Source of the DNA: Roridomyces roridus | Lineage: Eukaryota; Basidiomycota; Agaricomycetes; Agaricales; Mycenaceae | DNA: 64,000 nucleotides | Reading direction: 5' to 3' | NCBI GenBank assembly: GCA_029378245.1 | Contig: JARKIF010000049.1 | Coordinates: 186,001 to 250,000, forward strand | Part shown: in pieces, positions 10,562 through 21,220 of the stretch | Layout: each line of letters starts with the position of its first letter | Position numbering within the stretch: the first letter of the stretch is position 1 | Notes under the pieces: model-generated | Databases searched by the model: none | The model's input: the letters and a program-made list of their open reading frames with translations, nothing else | Told to the model about the DNA's origin: nothing | Made by a program: the position numbers and the translations under genes

Positions 10562-10605
10562 TTTCCAATTACAGTCTGATGCTCTTCCAACTGAGCTAAA
10601 GTCGG
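10562..10605 (-). pseudogene. tRNA-Tyr 5'-half fragment
   Basis: Minus-strand reading from 10605 is CCGACTTTAGCTCAGTTGG and onward through GTA and TTGGAAA. It is identical to the 8028-8070 fragment across the tRNA part, including the same C-to-T change. It breaks off in the intron and joins repeat R directly. It has box A but no box B or 3' acceptor strand. Confidence 0.9.
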
Positions 10606-10867
10606 CTTGATAAACGGGATTGAAATGTATAACTCACATACCATACAAGATCACACCACAATTCAAATAATTTCTGTCACTCCCTACCCACTCCCAGTCA
10701 AGACTGACTGAAAGGCCAAGCTCATCGAACGCCAGCGAACGGTGCTCGCGCGCGTCGCTAACACCGACACGGATGGAACTTAAATATAAGCTGAATTTCC
10801 CTGGGAAGTTGCTGGAAAGTGAAAAGCTGTTAATCACACGCCATGGAAGCTCTTTGACTGCCCAAAT

Positions 10868-11378
10868 GCAGGTTACTCCCGGAGGCGGTGATAACTCCCT
10901 CGGAAGTCGGGATCACGAAGATTCTACTGGCGACGTGCGTGATTCCAATTTCCGACAATACCACAACGGCTCGGGATCTACTTGGTTACTCCAAGCGGAC
11001 CTGTCACTTCGTATACCCCTCAGATTTGTTTGGAATGACAACCTCTGTTGCGTGGTCTTCCGCGAAGCTGCGCAATTTTTTATACATGATCCTCCTCCAG
11101 TGGGCTGCCTGAAATAAATTGTTCTTATGTACGCCTTCTCATTCGGACGCAGGGTGCTGGGTGAGTCGTACTTTCACTGCTGTTCATTGCGGCAGCGCTG
11201 GCGGCTATCTTCTCATTGACCACGGAAACATCGTGAGAGATGGAGACGGTAGTTAGGCATGGACTGGTATCAGCGGTCCGCGCGCAGCCAGAGATATCTG
11301 ATCTAGCAAAAGGCTTTATTAAGAGTGCATGCTCTATTTCACCCACCACACACTCAGCTTCTCCCCTCAGCGACAAGA
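10868..11378 (+). repeat. Upstream part of tandem duplication, copy 2
   Basis: Direct-orientation counterpart of 8600-9306, lying in front of the second family gene. It retains the same ordered blocks with many substitutions and small indels. The TATA-like element is altered (GCTTTATTAAGAG near 11313). Confidence 0.65.
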
Positions 11379-12105
11379 ATGTGCGATATTGCAACCGCAG
11401 TGAAATCTGCTACATTTCTCTGGGTTCTCCCCCTTCTGCCAAACGCCATCGCCTCCTATACCGGCATAGCGGTGGGCCTCGCGTCAACCGCAATCTACAT
11501 CGCGTACCGGCAAACTCCGTCCCAGAAGTTAGGACGCCTGCAAGAGGCGATCACCGCGACCGCGGACATGTTGAACAACGCCAAGGTGGAATGCGTGAGG
11601 TCCAGTGCGACTATGTTGTACTTGGAAGATCGTTTGCTCCAGTATGTTGCTTGGTTGATTTTCGTCGGTTCAACCTCTCATTTTCTCCAGAGCTCAACTC
11701 ACCGCATCGGAGACACAGGTCAAGCTGTTGAAGGCTCGGGACGAAGAGACGTGGACAGAGTACTTCGACACTCTTCGCCAAATCGTTGACGACACCAACA
11801 ACTGTACCGTGGATGTGCGAGAGATCCACATCGAAACCTTGGTACGTACATCGCTTCTAGCTGAATGTGACCTACGACGACGATTAGCTCGCTCTTGAAG
11901 AAGAAAAACAACGCAAAATTTCGTCAGGCATGAGAGAGACGCGCGAGGTGCTCAGTGCGATTCAGTCGCCCATTCGTAGGTCGCAATTTTGAACGGAACG
12001 ACGAATTATTCATGAGATTTAGGCCCCGACCCTCGGGCTACTCGCCGCCGCGTCGAGGCGGTCAGTATTCGTGATTACCTCTCCACGGGATTCATGCAAG
12101 CCTAG
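11379..12105 (+). CDS. Unrecognised single-TM protein family, member 2
   Basis: Same four-exon structure as the copy at 9310, with the same intron positions. It reads MCDIATAVKSATFLW, then SYTGIAVGLASTAIYIAYRQ in the membrane segment, then AQLTASETQVKLLKARDEET after intron 1. The third exon is ALEEEKQRKISSGMRETREV, and the tail after intron 3 ends DYLSTGFMQA. All frames stay open across the joins, so it looks intact at about 195 aa. It forms a direct tandem pair with member 1, including upstream DNA. The 3' flank is similar for about 150 bases, then diverges, and repeat R is missing here. Confidence 0.75.
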
Positions 12106-12689
12106 AGGTGGCTGGTGGTGCATGTTTGATTCAAGTGATGGCTGCCAGTGTTGAAGTTGCATATTCTCGGATTTCGATGTTTTTGCGCTGTGTTGATCGA
12201 ATGGCTTTCCTTGTTGCGTTTGAACGCATTCCAGCCTCTTGAGGCTCTTTCTGAGAATCTTAGATTCAAACCGTGATTCGATCTGATGTATGCAGGGCAG
12301 CGCCGCCTCCCGCGCCGGTGGTTGCCCGTTAAGTAGACTTCATGACGGATTGAATCAGATGAGATGGCCATGCCCGAATATTAATCCTGGTTAGTCCGAG
12401 CTGGGGGCTCGCACTCTTCCTATCAGAACTCTTTGGTTGAGATGAATGAGCAGCCGGCGCAAGGTGCCGGTGAAGCTGCAGTGTTCACTCAGAGCATCTT
12501 GTGACTCTCGCCGTTACCTGGCCCTAACTGGCGCTCGCGCACCCGCCATGATCCGTGATCCCACCCTGAAAACTCCCGCGGAACAACAACCCTGGGTCTG
12601 CGAATATAAACAAGCCGCCACCACCAGTGGGCCGGCGCACACTGCACTTGCCACCTGTCTCTCGTGGACAGCGTGAAATGCATCATTTT

Positions 12690-12895
12690 CGTGAACCACG
12701 TACGACCCTGACCGTGTGTATCGCACAAACGGGCCCAGCCTGCGCTTTACTAATACGAGCGCGCCATGCTGTGTGTCAAGATCAGTACCGGGCTGAAATT
12801 AACCTCACAGGGTCGCTCAGCAATGTGGGCAACGGGCGCTTCGTCGTCGGTTTAACTGTGACCAGATAAACCAGATAAAGTGAGGGACGGTCCAC
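12690..12895 (+). repeat. Direct repeat, copy 1
   Basis: It shares TACGACCCTGACCGTGTGT, GTGTCAAGAT(C/G)AGTA, CAGGGTCGCTC and TAAAGTGAGGG in the same order with 13059-13270. Spacing between copies is about 370 bases. No ORF is supported. Confidence 0.75.
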
Positions 12896-13058
12896 AAGTC
12901 GCTTTGGTTCGAAGTTTTGTGCACCCGATTAAACCTTCAAATCTCGGGATCAAAGTTGCCAGGAACTCGCTGTGTCCTGTGGGATTCTGACCCTAGACCC
13001 GGCGGCGCTTGCGATTTTCCACCTCGCTCGTCCGTATTAGGCAAACGCAGCATCGTTT

Positions 13059-13270
13059 GAACCTCCTACGACCCTGACCGTGTGTGCGGCACAAATGAGA
13101 CCCACACACAGCCTGCGGATACCTGTGTCAAGATGAGTATCGCGCTCAAATGAACCTCAGGGTCGCTCCGCAATGCGAGAAACCGAAAGCCTTTGCCTTC
13201 CTCGACGGAGCTTGGAAGCGCTTAATGTCAGCTTATAATTAACCGTTAATTATAAAGTGAGGGCGCAATC
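13059..13270 (+). repeat. Direct repeat, copy 2
   Basis: Second copy of the preceding repeat, ending about 25 bases before the ATG of the third family gene. It may therefore carry that gene's promoter. The palindromic TTATAATTAACCGTTAATTATAA near 13231-13253 is found only in this copy. Confidence 0.75.
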
Positions 13271-13293
13271 CACGCCTCATCACCCTCCCCCCC

Positions 13294-14034
13294 ATGCCAG
13301 CAATCATATCCGCATTGAAATCCATCTTCGCGATTGAACTCTTCTCCTTGCTGCCAGGCAATCGCGCCGTATCCTACACGATCCTGATCCTGATCTCAGC
13401 TGGACTTGCAGTTTTCTACTTCATTCGCCACCAAACACCTTGGAAAAAATCAGCCCGACTTGAAGTCGCACTGGAGAACACCGAGGTCATGTTGAGAGCA
13501 GCCAAATCGGACAGTTCCATAAACTATGGCACCGCCTTGGATCTAGAGAGCCGTCTGCTCCAGTGCGTCCTGCGTTTCTACTTCAGTCATGATTGAATCA
13601 AGAAATTTGTAGGGCTCAACTTTCGGCGTCCAAGATTAGCAAACGTATCTTGGAAGTAACTGACGAGGAATCATGGGTCGGGCACCTCCAGGCTATTGGG
13701 AGAATTTACAAGAGCATCAGCAAGTGCGCGCAGGACCTGGAGGACATCCGTACCGATGCGTTGGTGTGTGTCTGCTGCACTATCTCTTCATACCTTTTTC
13801 AAGAGAGGCTTAGATTGCTTTGGAAGACGAACGCCAGCGCTTCATCGCAAAGGAGATTAGCAACGCTGGAGAGGTCCTCCATGGTATCCGTGTTCCTGCT
13901 CGTGTGTATTCCCTTCGTCATTTTCCGGTAGCTGAAAAATCTTCCTGCAAGTTTCGCTTGCTATTCGAAGGCGTCGCCGCAGCCAACCCGAAGCGAACCC
14001 CGTTTGAAAGAGTTGATTGTGTAAGTGGTTCGAA
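13294..14034 (+). CDS. Unrecognised single-TM protein family, diverged member 3
   Basis: It begins MPAIISALKSIFAIELFSLL with a hydrophobic segment ending AVFYFIRHQTPWKKSARLE, matching the family position for position although most residues differ. Intron 1 falls after LESRLLQ and intron 2 after DIRTDAL, exactly as in the paralogues. The next exon is ALEDERQRFIAKEISNAGEV. Beyond about 13890 the expected tail (STGFMQ) is not found. A possible further exon leads to a GTAAGT near 14021, so the 3' end is uncertain and the copy may be truncated. It lies at the outer edge of the 14-19 kb block. Confidence 0.6.
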
Positions 14035-14209
14035 TTTGGCCGGCCGCAGAACTCGAAACTGACCAAATCGAGTAGCCTTTGGATCACGGAAACGCCACAA
14101 CCCTGTCTGGTTAGTCTTGTCGTTTTGCTATCGTCCTCGCGTATCTCTGTCGCTGTTAAGTACGTACTCAAGAAAGATGAAATCCATGTTGTACCTTTTG
14201 AAAGTTGAA

Positions 14210-14640
14210 ACCGGGCCATGAGTGCTTCTGTCCGCAGTTGGAGTCGGCTTGTGATTCCTGGATCGAGTCCGTATCAACGGTGGGCCCCTCGGAAAATGCA
14301 GGACGATACTCATGAGGAACAGACCGGCACCACACACTAGAGTAGTACTTCCCGCCCGAGATCCTTCCAATACTTGGCAAGGACTGGGAGCCGAATTCGA
14401 TGGAGGGACTGGGAGACCGCGCTACCCTCATCCAAAAAATTGAGACTCTCGGTTGTTGAGAACGTTCTGAAAGGCTTTGATGACTGTAATGTACCTAGAG
14501 CCTGAGACGATGTTTATTGTTTCGTGGCTGTCAGCGATGGAATGGATACAGTCTACAGGCCTTAGGACCCAGCTAACGTTGCAGTAAAGACTGAGGATAG
14601 AGGCCACGAGATTTGAAATGAATGCTGTCAAATCCCCCAA
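14210..14640 (-). repeat. Repeat R, copy 2 (most diverged)
   Basis: It aligns on the minus strand with the R copies at 10.2 and 57.0 kb. Shared landmarks are a stretch encoding INIVSGS, LNNRES, and the TCCCAGTCCCTCCATCGAAT segment. Frameshifts relative to the others break the common frame. No tRNA fragment is seen at its edge. Confidence 0.55.
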
Positions 14641-15360
14641 CAGCTCTGGGTTGGATATTCGTGGACCTAAGGCTTAGGTGGGTTGAATGAAAGTGCTGCC
14701 CTTCTCTCCCCCAACATTCAGGGCGGACGATGAAATTGCATGATAAGACGTACTTGTCAAGTGAGAGTCGAAGAAATGTCTGCTCGGTAAGGGAAATAAT
14801 ACGGAATTAGCGTATGCGGCTCAAGGGGAAACGCAGAAGACGAACTAAACTGCAATGGATAGATATCAGTTGCGGCGATCCAGGCCACGTCCACTTGTGG
14901 CCCTTCAAAACGTGGGTGCACGGAAAGCCTGGCAGTGGGGCCATTTGGCATCCATGGTTGGGCTGGTATAAGGAGGTGATGCGGGAGAGGATCGTGTTTT
15001 TCATTCGTAACATTGAATTCAGCGACACCGTCGACTTCGTTTGGAGGCCTGTCTGTGAACTGTCATCCCAGCCTCTCCTTCCAGTCGCCGAGACCCGCCG
15101 GCCTGAGCGGGATGCCATCCAGTGGTCGACTCCCTCTTGGGAGTATTATCCAATCCGGCGCAGAGAGAATTGCCCGGACCAGTTGATGAGGACGTATGCG
15201 ACACCGGGTAAGTAGATTCTGCCTTTGAAACGCCAGAAATACTACTGACCTAAGAAGAGAACGAGGGAGAAGCGTCGAGGTCATTCAATCCGGGAGGGCC
15301 CGCACGGCGTGTGTGGGTGGAGTACACAAGTTCTAAGGAAGCCGAATATAAGCAGAAACG
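14641..15360 (+). other. Conserved stretch between repeat R and Cys-rich protein gene
   Basis: A 133-codon ORF (14814-15215) contains HLWPFKTWVHGKPGSG and RERIVFFIRNIEFSD. In the mirror copy the same DNA (about 56500-56970) has frame-breaking indels, so I do not call a gene. It may be the remnant of one. Confidence 0.4.
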
Positions 15361-15367
15361 TATAAAA
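15361..15367 (+). promoter_or_regulatory. TATA box of Cys-rich protein gene A
   Basis: TATAAAA lies 33 bases before the ATG at 15400. It is conserved at the same distance in the mirror copy, within a conserved CGTATAAAACCTGGCTC context. Confidence 0.65.
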
Positions 15368-15399
15368 CCTGGCTCAAAAAAGCGACACACCAGACAGCC

Positions 15400-15695
15400 A
15401 TGTACGCCGTTCAGCTTCTTTCGATTGTCCTCGCCCTCAGCCTCGCAGCAGCGAACCCCCTGCTTACCGAGCGCCAAACCTGCGAATGCGAGTCCCCCAC
15501 GGGATGCCCTGGTCGCTGTTCGGGAAATTATCTGTGTGTTGATTATTGTAGACTCGGCATGACCGTGGCTTGCAGTGCGTGCGGGACTACGAGTCTGGGA
15601 TGCATCTTGAACACCGACGGGACGTGCTTCACAGGTGAGATTTTTTCTTTTCTTTTGATGTATTGCGGTCTGATTTCTTCGTAGTCGACGAGTGA
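15400..15695 (+). CDS. Small secreted cysteine-rich protein, copy A
   Basis: This 81-aa protein has a clear signal peptide (MYAVQLLSIVLALSLAAA, residues 1-18) and a short mature region beginning NPLLTERQ. There are ten cysteines: TCEC, TGC, GRC, LC, DYC, AC, SAC, LGC and TC. One intron starts at 15635 (GTGAGA) and ends with TAG at 15684. The second exon adds only VDE before TGA at 15693-15695, and the same tiny exon exists in the mirror copy. Small secreted Cys-rich proteins of this kind occur throughout Agaricomycetes and include effectors, antimicrobial peptides and wall proteins. I cannot place this one. The F-box ATG follows only 78 bases after the stop on the same strand. Confidence 0.8.
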
Positions 15696-15773
15696 TAGGG
15701 TAACACGATGGGGTTGTATGTACTTGAATGCAACTTGAATGTGTCGTTCGCAGTTCGAGAAAAAAAGGTTGAG

Positions 15774-17249
15774 ATGATGACGGTTCGGGAAGATGAGATG
15801 ACGAAACGCATCAGTGGCGTTGACCACTGCCTCATACTGACCATGCTCGCCGCAGCCAACGAGCTGCGTGCGCGCCTCGAGCGACTCGATTCAGAGATTG
15901 CCCACCACGAAGAATCACTCGGCCTACTCAGAGAAGCTCGAGCAGGTGTTGTGGAGCAACTTCGGCTGGAGCAACTTCGCGGCAAAGACTATCCAGTCCT
16001 CACGCTGCCTTTTGAGATTACCTCTCAAATCTTCATCGACTCTCTCCTCGCTGAGGATGAGCATCACGCATATCCATCACCAGACGAGCCACCACTCGTT
16101 TTCACCCGCGTCTGTCGCGACTGGCGGACCATCGCACTAGCAACACCCACACTCTGGCGTCAAATCCGAATCGACGTTGATTCGGACGATGGACCTGGGC
16201 ACCTCGACTCCAAATGGGTTGCACTCCTCGACAGCTGGCTTCACAGGTCAGAACCGCACCCGATCGACGTCAGCATCGGAAATCGCAGCTACACCGATCC
16301 TGACAAGGCCCTCGTCCCGGTCTTGAATCGATACTCAGACCGGTGGCGAGATGTAGAGCTTCATCTCCCCTTCAGCCACTTCCCTCTCCTCAACATCCCT
16401 GCCCTCCCCCTCCTCGAGCGGCTCACCCTCTCCGCACACGGCTCACCGGACATAATCAACCCAATCTCCGCCTTCATACATGCACCCATGCTACGACACG
16501 TTTCCCTAGAGGGCGGGATATACCCATCCGACATCCTCCTCCCATGGAGGCAGCTCACGAGTTTAGAAATGCACGGCGCCAGCGCGAGCGACTGCCTAGA
16601 CCTCGTTCGCACCACACCCAATCTTCAAACCTGCGTACTCGACATCCGGTCCGCTTCACACGGACTAGTCCTCGCACCCCCGCTCCTCGCTCTCCGCTCC
16701 TTCACCTTCTCCGGCCCGGCGAGCTGGGGTACACTCCGCTACCTCTCCCTCCCTGCCCTAGAGCATCTGGACCTCACGCGCATTCCCCCGGGCAACGAAG
16801 CCCTAGACGTCCTCCTTCAGCGCTGGAAATGTCGTTTACGCGAGGTCAACATGTACGTCCGCACAGGCGGCGACTCCCAACTCCACACTCTCTGCCTCTT
16901 GCGTCACCTCTCTCCCTCGCTCGAAAAACTCGAGTTGACGGTGGCAGATTCGAGTGCGGGAAATTTGATTTTCCACGAACTCGTTGTGGATGATCGAGTA
17001 CTGCCGCAGCTTACCTCCGTCGAGCTGCGGTGTATGAACGACGATAACCACAGGAGGTTGTTGGATACGGTGACTGCTGTGTTGGAGAAGAGCCCCCAGG
17101 AGACGACACGGAGGATTACTCGATTTTCGGTGTTTTTCGATACCGAAACAGAGGCTGGGTTTGGTCCGGAATTGGAGGAACGGTGGCGGAGGTTGGTGGC
17201 GAGTGGTGTGGAGTTGAGGGTTGAGAATCTACGCATGCGGTGGATATGA
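15774..17249 (+). CDS. F-box-like/LRR protein, copy A
   Basis: This single-exon protein of about 491 aa begins MMTVREDEMTKRISG. An N-terminal coiled-coil (ELRARLERLDSEIAHHEESL) is followed by an F-box-like motif (VLTLPFEITSQIFIDSLL, then FTRVCRDWRTIALATPTLW). A leucine-rich C-terminal half is suited to substrate binding (LPLLERLTLSAHG, LEKLELTVADSS). This is the standard layout of the large Agaricomycete F-box family that docks on Skp1 in SCF ubiquitin ligases. An upstream in-frame ATG at 15708 exists, but the mirror copy loses frame just before this point, so I chose 15774. It is convergent with the 7-TM gene, with 95 bases between stops. Confidence 0.85.
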   Translation: MMTVREDEMTKRISGVDHCLILTMLAAANELRARLERLDSEIAHHEESLGLLREARAGVVEQLRLEQLRGKDYPVLTLPFEITSQIFIDSLLAEDEHHAYPSPDEPPLVFTRVCRDWRTIALATPTLWRQIRIDVDSDDGPGHLDSKWVALLDSWLHRSEPHPIDVSIGNRSYTDPDKALVPVLNRYSDRWRDVELHLPFSHFPLLNIPALPLLERLTLSAHGSPDIINPISAFIHAPMLRHVSLEGGIYPSDILLPWRQLTSLEMHGASASDCLDLVRTTPNLQTCVLDIRSASHGLVLAPPLLALRSFTFSGPASWGTLRYLSLPALEHLDLTRIPPGNEALDVLLQRWKCRLREVNMYVRTGGDSQLHTLCLLRHLSPSLEKLELTVADSSAGNLIFHELVVDDRVLPQLTSVELRCMNDDNHRRLLDTVTAVLEKSPQETTRRITRFSVFFDTETEAGFGPELEERWRRLVASGVELRVENLRMRWI

Positions 17250-17344
17250 CGTTATTTACATATTGGATAGGATGCAATGTATTCTTTACAAAACGAACGA
17301 ATTCGAACTGATGGTAAGTACACGGAACAAAAGATCTACTGCAT

Positions 17345-18818
17345 CTAAACCGCCTGCGGGCTCTTGTGAATATCAAACATCGGAATCTCACCCCCACTAT
17401 ACGTCCCTTCCACCTCACCCAGTTGGACCGTAACACTTCGGGCACGCGTCCCCATCCCCCCGATGCTCTCCGTCGTCCCTGAACGCTTGGAGTTGACGTT
17501 CGACGCCCACCTCAGAGTACTAGTGTTCCCGCTATTTGGTCCGCCTCCGCTTGAATGTCCCAGAGAGGAGTTCAAGTTAACGGAAGCGTCGTCATCCCAG
17601 ATGGTGTAGTGCAGGTTGACGATGACGATGATGAGGGTGGGGTACATGCCGGATATTTGGTCGCCCATCCCAGCAAACATTTGATAGACGAAGATCCAGC
17701 CCGAGTTGCGGTCAATGTGGAAGAAGAGCATGAGTTGCGTGCACTGGTGGGGTGTGAGTTACTTGGGTTGAAGTGGAGAGGGGAGAAAGTACCCAAACAA
17801 TAGATAAATCCCGACTCCACGAAGAGCGAGAGGATCCGGTCTGTGGACATCCTCCGTGGGTTTTTCACCACGTGAAGAGACTCCGTCATCTTGCGGTGTG
17901 TCCTTCAACAAGAGTTGGGGGAAAAATAGAGGAATGAGAAATGAGCCCACCAAGCTTTCATCCAGATCAACAGCGTGCAAATGGCATTGGTGCCAAGGGA
18001 AAAGGCCCACGAAATGAGCTCCGCGCGTGTAAACACACCACCTCCCTCTGCGCTGGTCGACTCCGTTCCCCAGCCGGCACCCGTTAAGCAGGTGATGTCA
18101 ATGACGCAGAAAACTACGGGCACTGGTTCAAATACCGGAGAAACTGAAAGAGGAAAACTAACGCACTAATGACATGACGAGGAAGAAGATGGGGATGAAG
18201 ACGAAGAAACGCTCCCGCTGGTATAGAACCCACGCGCGCCAAATCACGACGCTGTCGCCGACCACCATCTAAATACACACTTGGTGAGAGTAAAGAGAGT
18301 GGAAAGAAAAAACGCACATTGAACATGAACATGGCTTCCATCGGTGTGCCGGCGGACTGGATCTTTTCGGACGCGAGGTCCACGCGGTCCTCGAGAGGCA
18401 TAGTCGGGGTGTCGATCAGCAAAGCGTACCAGCGTTTCATGTGGAAGGAGACGTTGAGAACCCAGAGTGTGACTGAGCTGATGTAGAGGTAGATGACGAC
18501 GCAGAGCATGATGAAGGAGCCCCGCGATTTGAGGCCTCGCCGGCTAGAAAGAATGTAGTCAGATGGCGGTGGTACGAGAAGGACAAGGGAACGCACAAGA
18601 TGGTCCACAGGGCGACCATAAAAAAAATTCCATACGCACCTGCCGCGTCAGTTAGTATTGTGCACACAGCGACGAAATAGATGCTTACTGAGAAAGGTGG
18701 TCTCGAAGATGACGCCAACGGCGCCGTAGATGATCATGATACCCCAAGATCTGAGGAGCTGACCGTCGGCCTCTGAGACGGGCGACGAAATGGCGCTGGG
18801 AACTGCAGTGGAGGACAT
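17345..18818 (-). CDS. Seven-TM membrane protein, copy A
   Basis: The ATG at 18818 gives MSSTAVPSAISSP. Eight exons follow: TM1 (IIYGAVGVIFETTFL), TM2 (AYGIFFMVALWTIL), TM3 (SRGSFIMLCVVIYLYIS), an extracellular or cytosolic loop with PTMPLEDRVD, and TM4 (GDSVVIWRAWVLYQR). Then come TM5 (VFCVIDITCLTGAGW), TM6 (SWAFSLGTNAICTLLI) and TM7 with the MFAGMGDQISGMYPTLII motif. The cytosolic tail is Ser/Gly-rich and ends FDIHKSPQAV at 17345. The intron pattern matches the copies at 50.8 and 52.8 kb. It belongs to an uncharacterised basidiomycete 7-TM family of about 330 aa, probably at the plasma membrane. Whether it is a receptor is unknown. Confidence 0.8.
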
Positions 18819-19568
18819 GTTGAAGGGCGCCTGAAATTTGGTTTCGCAGGCCAAGATGTACCGCATCCACTTTCATTAGGAGAGCCCCCTTGCCTGAAAG
18901 TTAATTCATACCCACATCTTAGGAGACTTCCAAGCTGCTTGTCAAAAACAGCCCCGGATCCAATGCCGCGCGGTACACGCCCCAACATGCAGACAATGTC
19001 CCCACCCAGTCCAAGAACGTCGACAGTATTTGGTGTACATGGAAAGGAACTTTTGGTTGGATAAGTCGCAATTGGTGCCAAGATCGTCGACTGGGAGGAG
19101 AACGGGACCAACTGGCGCAGTTAGGAGAGAGTGATATCATCCATTAGATAACGATTAAGAAATGAACCCGAGAAGTATTGGGAAACGGAAATGCGGGTTG
19201 ACTGGAGGAGAAGTATCCAAAGGCTGCTAACAGAGGTCGATGTTGTGATGGTTCAGTCCAAAGGATGCAATGCAAATCAATGTTGGCGGACTTGAGCGGA
19301 TCACTGAACCGTGTCATTGGCGACCACCACGTGCCAACGTGGACAGTCACCCAGGCTCACCCTGCCCCAATCTCGCGCTCCCATATTCCTCCTTTCCAGA
19401 GGTAGACACTGACCGCGGACAAAATCAGAGAAACTTCTTTCGAAATATCAACTTGGCAATGGAAGTTGGAAGCAGGCCTGTCACGTGGAATGTGCTGATG
19501 GATTGATGGATAGTGACTGGAGTGACTCCCGTCAATTTTTTTCATCCCTTCATCTCCCTCCATCTCTC
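18819..19568. other. Shared upstream region, then EF1B-gamma promoter
   Basis: The part from 18819 to about 19260 is alignable with the region upstream of the 52835 gene, with about 100 extra bases here. From 19260 to 19568 the sequence is unique and should carry the EF1B-gamma promoter. No gene is supported. Confidence 0.55.
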
Positions 19569-21220
19569 ATGGCTTCTGTAGGCACCCTCTGGACCGTCCC
19601 CGTACAAGTCCCCGGCAAAATCGTACGTCTCCTTCTCTGCCGTCAATCCACTCCCACCCACTCGATCGCAGATCCGCGCCGCTGCGGCCTTTGGTGGTGT
19701 CACCATCGACCTCCCTGCGTCCTACGTGCACTTTGAGGACAACAAGAAGCCCGAGTTCCTTTCCAAGTTCCCCCACGGCAAGATCCCTTCGTTCGAGGGC
19801 AAGAATGGCTTCAAGCTCTTTGAGTCGACGGCCATTGCGCGATATGGTACGTGGCTAGTCATCATTCGTCCCGGGCCACAGCAGCGATTCCAGGAGATGA
19901 GAGTATATCCTTTTTCAGTTATCCCTGTCTTAACATCGATGTCGAGATCTTGAAAATCTGACCCGAGTCGCTGCTATGGCTTGGCCGTATCTTTTCTGTC
20001 GAGTCATCATTCTGACTACTTGGTAGTCGCTGGCCTCGCCCCCAACTCGGGCCTCCTGGGCAAGAGCCCCGAGGATGCTGCTCTCATTGACCAGTGGATT
20101 CACCTCGCCGAGTCGGAGGTCGACACCTACACGGCCTTGATCAGGAACCTTGTCAACGGCAATGTTCCCGGGTACACCAAGCCCGTACGTTGCTGCCCAT
20201 CCTCCACGATTCTACCGCTTACCGAGTACTTTAGGTCCACACCGCCCTTCTCGAGCGCCAGCTCCGTGCTCTCAGCACGCTCGAGAAGCACATCTCCTCC
20301 CGCACCTTCTTTGTCGGCGAGCGCATCACCCTCGCCGATATCTACGTCGCCGGTCTCGTCCAGCGGGCCCTCAGTGTCAACATCGACAAGGCCCTGCGCC
20401 CCAAGTTCCCCAACCTTATCCGCCACACCGAGACCATCATCAACCAACCCGCCTTCAAGGGCATCTTCGAGCCCACTCCCGTTCTCGAGACTGCCCCCGT
20501 CTTCTCCCCACCCAAGAAGGAGAAGGAGGTGAAGCCCGCCAAGCCGGCCGCTCCCCCCGCCCCCAAGGCTGAGAAGCCCAAGAAGAAGGAGGAGGACGAT
20601 GAGGACGACAACCTCGTCCCCGAGGAGCCCAAGGTCAAGAACCCCCTCGAGGACCTGCCAAAATCCACCCTCAACCTCGAGGACTGGAAGCGCGCGTACT
20701 CCAACAAGGAGACCCGCGGCCCAGGCGGTGCCCTCGAGTGGTTCTACGAAAAGTGCGTTTTCCTCCCCATCCTCTGCTTCGCTTGCTGAGTAAGACGTTC
20801 GCAGCTACGACAAGACCGGCTTCTCCGTCTGGCGCGTAGACTTCAAGTACCCTTCCGAGCTCACCCAGATCTTCATGTCCAACAACCAAGTCGGCGGGTT
20901 CTTCAACCGCCTCGAGGCCTCCCGCAAATACCTCTTTGGCTCCGTTGGCGTCCTCGGCGAGGCCAACAACTCGCTCATCAGCGGTGCGCTCATCCTGCGC
21001 GGGCAGGACGCCGAGCCCGTCGTTAACGTTGCCCCCGATTGGGAGTCTTACGACTTCAAGAAGCTCGACCTTGAGAAGGCGGAGGACAAGGCGTTCTTCG
21101 AGGGTGCGCTTGCTTGGGATTTGGAGATTGATGGAAAGAAGTGGGCGGATGGCAAGAACGTGAGTGACCTCCCTCCTGTTCTCCCCGAGTAACGCTGACA
21201 TGCCCCTATAGTTCAAGTAA
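19569..21220 (+). CDS. Translation elongation factor eEF1B gamma subunit
   Basis: The protein opens MASVGTLWTVPVQVPGKI. After intron 1 comes a GST-N-like domain (KFPHGKIPSFEGKNGFKLFE, STAIARY), then a GST-C-like domain (LERQLRALSTLEKHISSRTF, then ERITLADIYVAGLV). A Lys/Pro/Ala-rich linker with KKKEEDDEDD follows. The conserved eEF1B-gamma C-terminal domain has NPLEDLPKSTLNLEDWKRAYSN cut short here at NLEDWKRAYSN, plus ALEWFYEN, GFSVWRVDFKYP, NQVGGFFNRLEASRKYLFG and SYDFKKLD. The last exon encodes only FK before TAA. It is part of the eEF1B exchange complex that recharges eEF1A with GTP, cytosolic and highly expressed. C-rich third codon positions fit strong expression. Confidence 0.97.

Larger units (their letters stand above)
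14210..19260 (+). repeat. Inverted segmental duplication, block A
   Basis: It is collinear in reverse orientation with 52505-57480. The order of repeat R, conserved non-coding DNA, Cys-rich protein gene, F-box gene, 7-TM gene and the 7-TM upstream region is the same. Proteins from the two blocks differ by scattered substitutions and few indels. The outer boundary near 19260 is set by the last shared phrase (ACAACATCGACCTCTG on the minus strand). Confidence 0.9.

Noticed and set aside
15708..15773. Upstream ATG for F-box copy A (22 extra codons)
   Set aside because: The mirror copy is out of frame in this part because of an indel, so the shared start at 15774 is preferred.
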